A stretch of 9,738 nucleotides of DNA from an uncultured Clostridia bacterium (GTDB lineage Bacteria > Bacillota > Clostridia > RUG12999), in contig CATIYX010000112.1 in the NCBI GenBank assembly GCA_949739095.1, forward strand, positions 1-9,738, written 5' to 3'. How positions within the stretch are numbered: the stretch's first letter is position 1; every line of letters begins with the position of its first letter. Shown piece after piece: positions 4,309-9,738 of this stretch. Under the pieces are notes generated by a model that made no database searches, was not told the DNA's origin, and saw only the letters and a list, made by a program, of their open reading frames with translations. A program made the position numbers and the translations under genes.

Positions 4309-7300
4309 TGAAAACAAAATTTGGAAAAGGGATATCCATACTTTTAGCATTTGCCATTGTGCTGACAACAATGGTATTGCCTGTTTTGGCGGATGACAAT
4401 GGTGAAAGCGGTGCCATGTACGAGGTACATAACGCTGAGGAATTGGCAAATCTGGGTGGTTTGGATATTGTAGGGGACATTGAGCTGTTGGCGGATATTG
4501 ATATGGCAAATATGGAAATGCAGCCGATAGCATCGCTTCAGGGAAATTTTAATGGTAACGGCTATACGATATCAAATTTGCTGATTACGGCGGAATGCAA
4601 AGAAGTGCTTGCATGGGATGAACCCTATCAGGGAGCTGGCTTAATTGCTGCGTTTTCCGGAAAAGCATCGGATATTGTCTTAGAGAATCCGCAGATTACA
4701 TTGGCCAAAGGTCAAAATTGCGGTGTTGCGGTTTTAGCAGGGACCATTCAGAATGCTGCTGCCGAAATCGTAAATTGCGCTGTTATTGGCGGCGAAGTTA
4801 ATGTAATCTCTGCAAAAACGACCCATGCCGGAGCGCTGGTCGGGAATGTGCTTTCCAGTGAACTTACAATAAAAAATTGTTTTAGTACGGCAGAAGTGAA
4901 ATACGGAGGAAGTGCATCGCCGAGTGCAAATTACGTAGGCGGTTTTATCGGTTATCTGAGCGATACAAAACTTGAGGTTGTAAATTGTGCAGTGTTAGGG
5001 GATGTAACGGCTTATAAAACATCAACGGGGTATGCGGGCGGTTTTATTGGCATCATTAACGGCTCTAATACAGGGAAAGAAATTAAATTTGACAGCTGTT
5101 ATTTTAGCGGAGCGGTAACAGGTGCAAATAAATATGGCTTTGCATATAGCGGCAGATACGCATATCCTGAAATTAGTGTTGAAAACAGTTATTATGATAG
5201 TGATAAAAATACAGGCTCTACTTGGTCGCCTTTTGAATGCTTTTATTCTTCCGCAAAAGTTATTGGAACAGTAGTGGGCATAGCAACGGCTGACTTTGCA
5301 AACCTTGCTATAGGAGAAGCATTTGAGGTGCAGGATAGATATCCGTATCCTGCATGGTATGTGAACAGCGGCGGTACGCATAAACTGACGATAACGGTGT
5401 TGCCGGAAAATGCAGTTGTTATGCTTGTCAGTGAAAACGGTACGGAAATGGTTCTTGAAGCGGCGGGGAATGTATATGTTTGTGATGTTGAAAGCGGACA
5501 ATATCAGTTAACTGTCGCGCCGCCAGCGGACAGTACAGAATATGAGACGAAGGCTCTTACTGTAACAGTAGGAAAGGTCGACAAAAGTGTAACGGTTGAA
5601 CTGGGCGCAAAAACGTATGAAATTTTGTTTAACATTAGTCCCGAGACGGCAAGTCTTATGCTATATCAGGGACAGGATTCCACGGGAGAAGTGATTGACG
5701 GGAGCGAGCATAACAAATATATACTTCCAGCGGGAGATTATTATTATGAAATTACAGACTTCGGTTACGTTGCACAGACCGGTATTCTGAATGTGACAGA
5801 TGATGAGATGGTCACTGTTTCGCTGGCAGAGAGTGCAAGGCATGATTTGAAATTCCATGTTTATCCAGGGACTGCTAATGCTGAAATTTATGTAAGTCAG
5901 GCAGATGGCGATAAGCGAGAAATGAAAGCGGTGGATGGCATATATAATTTGCCGGAAGGCACCTATGATTATAAAATTACGGCAGAGGGTTATAAAACCA
6001 AAAATGGAGTTGTTGTCATTCCTGATACGGATGAAATTACAGTAACATTGGCTGCCGGAAACAGCTGGGATGGTAGCATATCTTCTGTTCTCCGAGGAGA
6101 GGGAACACAGGAAAATCCATATCTGATTCAAAATGGAAGTGATTTAGCATATGTTGCAAAAGAAATAAACGACACGATTGGAAGCGTTTATGCGACCGCT
6201 TATTATGCCATGGAAAATGACATTGATTTAGGATGCCAGGTATGGTCCCCTGTGGGTAAGACTTCTGTAAATGCGTTCAAAGGGCATTTTGATGGCAAGG
6301 GTCATAAGGTGAGTGGTCTGAATGTTGAGAATACTGAAAACAGTGTTTATGTGTACTATGGGTTGTTTGGCTGCCTCTATGATGCTGAAGTTGAAAATTT
6401 AACGGTAAGCGGAGAAGTCTATTGTAACGAGGGTGTTGGATTAGTCGGTGGATTGGCAGGATGTGCGGCAGGAAATACGGTGATAGAAAACTGTGCAAGT
6501 GCAGTGTCCGTTTCAGCACAGGCAGGCGCGTCAGTGGGCGGACTTGTAGGTTTGTGCCGCAAGAGTGATGATATAGGTTATCAGTGGGTTGATAATACAG
6601 TTCAGTTTGTAAACTGCATGAATAAAGGTTCCGTGTTTATGTTTGGCGAGGATAAGAATCAGTTCTCACAAGGAACCGCGGGCGGAATTGTGGGTTACAG
6701 CAAAAATTGTGTTCAGTTTGAGAACTGTAGTAACCATGGAAATATAACAGGTGCCAATATAGCAGCGGGGATTTGCGGAAATATGGGGTCTGCACAGGGC
6801 GATAACTGTCATCCATATCTTAATACCTGTTACAATACTGGTAGGATACAGGGGAATCTCGGCGCATATCCCATCTATGGCAAGAACAGTATGAGTCAGT
6901 CATATGTAACAAATTGTTACGCACTTGTGTCTGAGGTAGAGGATAACAAGTATGTTTATACAAAGAGCGCGGAAGAAATGAAATCTGATACATTTACTGC
7001 CCGTTTGAACAACGGCAGCGAGGGATGGCTCAGAGATGACTTGGCAAATTCCGGTTATCCTTATCAGCGCGATATTAATATTCCGGAAAATAGCGGAAAA
7101 CTAAATGAGGAAGCGTTAAAATATACTAATATACTTTATATACCGGCGAGTGCTGACGTAGGCGATATATTCGCGTTTCTCAAGGATGGAGAAATGACCG
7201 ATAGCGAAATACAAGTGAGCTGTGTGCAAGCGGGTGAAGAAAGCTATCTTACAAGGCTTGGCAATGGTACAGTGAAGCTGAAAAAGAAAAATAATACTGA

Positions 7301-9395
7301 TGCCGTAGTGCAGGAAACAGTGACCCTTCTTTTTACAAGTGACGAAGGACAGCTCAGACGAAATATCACTGTTATACTTAGTCCTGACAGTTCGGCAAGA
7401 CAAAATCTGATGGATAAGCTTGCAAGTTTTTATGCTGCAAAGACGCTTCCTGATGAGTGGGTTGTGTTTGATATGGCAGCATATGGAGCAATGAAAGCGG
7501 CAGAAGGAGCAGAAACACTTCAGATTTCCGACAGTGCAAAGCAAAATTATATAAATCTTGCTATTGACGAACTGAATCAAACTTATACATTGCCCACTGA
7601 CAGAGCGAAGGCAGAAATTATCATGGGTGCCATAGGGGTTGACACCACGAAACTATATCCTGTAAATGCCAACACATCTATAAATAATGCAGAGCTTTTA
7701 AGAAAAGAAAGCTTTGGAACAGATTATACAACCGCGGTATGGGCGTTGCTTGCAGATATGCAAGGCAGTGTTAAATTTGATAAAAACCAAGTGAAAAATT
7801 TGGTGGATATTCTGTTAAGAAATCAGAAGGATAATGGACTTTTCAGCTATACTTATGGCTTGAACACATATCTTGACGTTGACTCCACTGGCTGGGCAGT
7901 GGCTGCGCTTTCAAGATTTGTTCTGAACAATGACGACAGCTACGGTGTAAAAGATAAAGCGCAGAACTTTATCGACAAGGCTATAGTAGGTTTGTCTGAT
8001 GCGCTAGGAGAAAATGGTTCTTATGGAAACATAAATTCCGATTCGATGGTTATTACAGGACTTCTGGCGCTGGGGATTGACCCTTCTGCAGACAGTAGAT
8101 TTATGAAAAATGGCTGTTCGCTTGCAGATGCGCCAATGCTTTATGTAAATAGTGCAAAGAACGGTTTTGTCAGTGCATATGTTTCAGGTGAACAAGGTGA
8201 AAAATTCTCAGCACAAGCAACAGAGCAGGGGTTCCGAGGGCTGATTGCGCTTGAGGCATTCGAGAAAAATAGTAAAAAGCCTTATAATATTTATGCATTT
8301 AATATCGGAACAGCAAATGAAATGCAACCAGGAATGACACCTGCCTCTAAGACGGTTGTTCGTGCAACAGGTAAAGGGAGCGTTGAATTACCAGACGACC
8401 CACCCGCATCTGCTGAAAATATAACTGTAGATATCAATATAACGGCATTAAATGATAATTGGATCAGTGGTAGTTTTGAGGTAAAAGAAGGTGCAACAAT
8501 ATATCATTTGCTTAAAAAAGTGGCGCAAGAAAAAGAGATTGAGATAACGGGTCTTGAAAAGGGCTATATTAAGGCAATGACTTACAATGGAAAAACCTTT
8601 TCTGAATTTGATAATGGAGTATCAAGTGGATGGTTATTCTATGTCAACGATGAACTTCCTGCTGTGGGAATAACAGATTATAGAATAAAAGACGGCGATA
8701 TGGTTGAGATTAAATACACTGCCGATTATACCAAAGAAACCGGTGGAAAAGGACTATCAGGCGGCGGAAGGGGTGTAGTTGCTTCGGCTGGAGAGAAAAA
8801 CAATGAGAACCAAAATGGTGAAAACATAGAGCAAGAAACCATATGGGAAAATCCGTTTGTTGATATTATGGAAGATGAGTGGTACTATACGGCGGTACGA
8901 TTTGTGTGTAGTAAAAAGATGATGAAAGGAACAGAAGCTAATCTTTTTAATCCTGATAGTGTGCTAAGCCGTGCAATGTTTGTAACAATCTTATATAGAA
9001 TGGAAAATGAACCACCAACAGGGACGGTGAAGTTTACGGATGTTCAGCCAAACGAGTGGTATACGAATGCGGTTGCATGGGCAAGTGAAAATGATATCGT
9101 CAATGGGGTGTCGGAGATAGAATTTGCACCTGATGAGGACATCACTCGTGAACAAATGGCAGTAATGATGTACCGTTATGCACAATTTAAAGGGGATGAT
9201 GTATCTGCCGGAGAAAACATAAATATATCGGCATATAGTGATTATGAAGATATTTCTGATTACGCACTGTCTGCTATTCAGTGGACAGTTTACAGCGAAA
9301 TCATATCAGGAAAGACTGCTGAAATAATTGCGCCCCTCGATATAGCAACTCGCGCAGAAGCAGCAGTAATCATCATGAGAATGATAGAAAAATGA
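4308..9395 (+). CDS. B12-riboswitch-controlled S-layer protein with intrinsic-factor-like (toroid + DUF4430) corrinoid-binding module
   Basis: A 1695-residue secreted surface protein. Residues 1-28 are a signal peptide (cleavage after VLA). Residues about 38-352 are GLUG-type beta-helix repeats (AGALVGN, VGGFIGY, AGGFIGI, with N-C motifs). Residues about 358-585 are three PEGA-like beta modules opening HKLTITVLPENA, YEILFNISPETA and HDLKFHVYPGTA. Residues about 585-915 are a second GLUG beta-helix opening RGEGTQENPYLI. About 933-1024 is an Ig-like stretch. About 1026-1341 is an alpha/alpha-toroid, with helical repeats DSTGWAVAALSRF, SMVITGLLALGID and QGFRGLIALEAF. About 1372-1475 is DUF4430 (GWLFYVNDELPAVGITDYRIKDGD). 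A G/N-rich linker and three SLH repeats (about 1515-1695) bind secondary wall polymers. Toroid plus DUF4430 is the fold pair of intrinsic factor and transcobalamin, and the gene sits behind a cobalamin riboswitch, so I infer cell-surface corrinoid capture. The start has AAAGGA at 4291-4296, with slightly long spacing. It appears monocistronic. Binding itself is not shown. Confidence 0.9.
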   Translation: MKTKFGKGISILLAFAIVLTTMVLPVLADDNGESGAMYEVHNAEELANLGGLDIVGDIELLADIDMANMEMQPIASLQGNFNGNGYTISNLLITAECKEVLAWDEPYQGAGLIAAFSGKASDIVLENPQITLAKGQNCGVAVLAGTIQNAAAEIVNCAVIGGEVNVISAKTTHAGALVGNVLSSELTIKNCFSTAEVKYGGSASPSANYVGGFIGYLSDTKLEVVNCAVLGDVTAYKTSTGYAGGFIGIINGSNTGKEIKFDSCYFSGAVTGANKYGFAYSGRYAYPEISVENSYYDSDKNTGSTWSPFECFYSSAKVIGTVVGIATADFANLAIGEAFEVQDRYPYPAWYVNSGGTHKLTITVLPENAVVMLVSENGTEMVLEAAGNVYVCDVESGQYQLTVAPPADSTEYETKALTVTVGKVDKSVTVELGAKTYEILFNISPETASLMLYQGQDSTGEVIDGSEHNKYILPAGDYYYEITDFGYVAQTGILNVTDDEMVTVSLAESARHDLKFHVYPGTANAEIYVSQADGDKREMKAVDGIYNLPEGTYDYKITAEGYKTKNGVVVIPDTDEITVTLAAGNSWDGSISSVLRGEGTQENPYLIQNGSDLAYVAKEINDTIGSVYATAYYAMENDIDLGCQVWSPVGKTSVNAFKGHFDGKGHKVSGLNVENTENSVYVYYGLFGCLYDAEVENLTVSGEVYCNEGVGLVGGLAGCAAGNTVIENCASAVSVSAQAGASVGGLVGLCRKSDDIGYQWVDNTVQFVNCMNKGSVFMFGEDKNQFSQGTAGGIVGYSKNCVQFENCSNHGNITGANIAAGICGNMGSAQGDNCHPYLNTCYNTGRIQGNLGAYPIYGKNSMSQSYVTNCYALVSEVEDNKYVYTKSAEEMKSDTFTARLNNGSEGWLRDDLANSGYPYQRDINIPENSGKLNEEALKYTNILYIPASADVGDIFAFLKDGEMTDSEIQVSCVQAGEESYLTRLGNGTVKLKKKNNTDAVVQETVTLLFTSDEGQLRRNITVILSPDSSARQNLMDKLASFYAAKTLPDEWVVFDMAAYGAMKAAEGAETLQISDSAKQNYINLAIDELNQTYTLPTDRAKAEIIMGAIGVDTTKLYPVNANTSINNAELLRKESFGTDYTTAVWALLADMQGSVKFDKNQVKNLVDILLRNQKDNGLFSYTYGLNTYLDVDSTGWAVAALSRFVLNNDDSYGVKDKAQNFIDKAIVGLSDALGENGSYGNINSDSMVITGLLALGIDPSADSRFMKNGCSLADAPMLYVNSAKNGFVSAYVSGEQGEKFSAQATEQGFRGLIALEAFEKNSKKPYNIYAFNIGTANEMQPGMTPASKTVVRATGKGSVELPDDPPASAENITVDINITALNDNWISGSFEVKEGATIYHLLKKVAQEKEIEITGLEKGYIKAMTYNGKTFSEFDNGVSSGWLFYVNDELPAVGITDYRIKDGDMVEIKYTADYTKETGGKGLSGGGRGVVASAGEKNNENQNGENIEQETIWENPFVDIMEDEWYYTAVRFVCSKKMMKGTEANLFNPDSVLSRAMFVTILYRMENEPPTGTVKFTDVQPNEWYTNAVAWASENDIVNGVSEIEFAPDEDITREQMAVMMYRYAQFKGDDVSAGENINISAYSDYEDISDYALSAIQWTVYSEIISGKTAEIIAPLDIATRAEAAVIIMRMIEK

Positions 9396-9439
9396 AATAA
9401 AAATAAGATTTTTTGCTAAATTATCCTTGATAATAGGCC

Positions 9440-9473
9440 AAACGCCCTGTTTGATTTTTCAAACGGGGCGTTT
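9440..9473 (+). terminator. Hairpin, probable terminator of the large surface protein gene
   Basis: A 14-bp stem (9440-9453 with 9460-9473), AAACGCCCTGTTTG against CAAACGGGGCGTTT with one G-U pair and a T-rich loop, lies 45 bases after the stop codon. Only three T residues end the stem, so termination may be weak or Rho-assisted; the later hairpins may back it up. Confidence 0.65.
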
Positions 9474-9535
9474 ACTATGTAGAGCGCGGAATGCTTTAGA
9501 TTTCCCACAAATTTTCGCGTCGAAGGCGCATAACA

Positions 9536-9562
9536 ACCAAAAAGCGGCTTGCGCTTTTTGGT
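9536..9562. other. A5/T5-flanked hairpin in the intergenic region, possible bidirectional terminator
   Basis: ACCAAAAAGCG (9536-9546) pairs perfectly with CGCTTTTTGGT (9552-9562) around a GCTTG loop. The A-run and T-run lie within the arms, so either strand gives a stem ending in T residues. It stands between two convergent transcription units. The rest of 9474-9607 shows no gene; GAAGAGGAGGATC at 9563-9575 resembles a ribosome binding site but nothing credible follows it. Confidence 0.45.
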
Positions 9563-9607
9563 GAAGAGGAGGATCAGCAGCTCGGACGACTGATTTTTTT
9601 CTGTAAG

Positions 9608-9639
9608 AAAAAATCGGAGCAAGTATAGCTTGCTCCGAT
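9608..9639 (-). terminator. Intrinsic terminator of the tRNA-Arg gene
   Basis: Read on the minus strand, ATCGGAGCAAG (complement of 9629-9639) pairs with CTTGCTCCGAT (complement of 9613-9623), an 11-bp perfect stem, followed by a run of T residues (complement of 9608-9612). It starts just after the CCA end of the tRNA. Confidence 0.9.
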
Positions 9640-9640
9640 G

Positions 9641-9717
9641 TGGTGTGCCCAAAGGGATTCGAACCCCCGACACATAGTTTAGGAAACTATTGCTCTATCC
9701 TACTGAGCTATGGACAC
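9641..9717 (-). tRNA. tRNA-Arg (anticodon CCT)
   Basis: On the minus strand a complete cloverleaf of 77 bases including encoded CCA can be folded. The acceptor stem is GTGTCCA with TGGGCAC (one G-U pair), the D-stem GCTC with GAGC, the anticodon stem ATAGT with ACTAT around loop TTCCTAA, and the T-arm GGGGG-TTCGAAT-CCCTT. The anticodon CCT (complement of 9681-9683) reads the arginine codon AGG. The discriminator base is A. The promoter would lie to the right of 9717 and is mostly outside the window. Confidence 0.96.
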
Positions 9718-9738
9718 ATATCAATATATCTATTTTAA

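Noticed and set aside
5022..7580. Long open frames on the minus strand opposite the large surface protein
   Set aside because: They lie wholly antisense to a coherent multi-domain protein, have no ribosome binding sites that I can see, and their translations are low-complexity shadows rich in I, F, C and R.
9416..9673. 85-residue minus-strand frame overlapping the tRNA
   Set aside because: Its first residues (GVRIPLGTP) are the familiar translation of a tRNA T-arm, and it runs through the tRNA terminator and intergenic hairpins.

Overview
The window reads as chromosomal DNA of a low-GC, spore-forming member of the Clostridia (Bacillota). The signs are two CotF-type spore coat proteins, a CwlD-like cortex amidase, an S-layer (SLH) surface protein, strong GGAGG ribosome binding sites, many intrinsic terminators, and a tRNA gene with an encoded CCA end. 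I cannot name the genus.

Left part (1-3671): the C-terminal half of an NlpC/P60 cell-wall endopeptidase enters from the left edge. It is followed by a small promoter-leader-terminator unit of unknown role, and then smpB (tmRNA-binding ribosome-rescue protein) with its own promoter and terminator. Between smpB and the next gene, about 230 bases are almost continuously foldable into hairpins and are bracketed by two identical copies of the smpB terminator. Next comes a probable two-gene operon (CwlD-like amidase plus a 244-residue protein I do not recognise), ended by a terminator, then a two-gene operon for a short and a longer CotF-family coat protein, also ended by a strong terminator. Cell-wall and sporulation functions dominate this part.

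Middle and right part (3672-9395): a sigma-A type promoter starts a leader of about 525 bases holding a cobalamin (B12) riboswitch and, downstream of it, an intrinsic terminator placed as an off-switch. The leader precedes a single 1695-residue gene. The protein has a signal peptide, two GLUG-type beta-helix regions separated by three PEGA-like beta modules, an alpha/alpha-toroid domain, a DUF4430 (transcobalamin C-terminal-like) domain and three SLH repeats at the C-terminus. The toroid plus DUF4430 pair is the arrangement of animal intrinsic factor and transcobalamin. Together with the riboswitch, the best reading is an S-layer-anchored, B12-repressed surface protein that captures corrinoids. 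This is the most interesting content of the window. No transporter gene lies beside it.

Right edge (9396-9738): a hairpin-rich intergenic stretch separates this gene from a convergent tRNA-Arg(CCT) gene on the minus strand, which has its own terminator.
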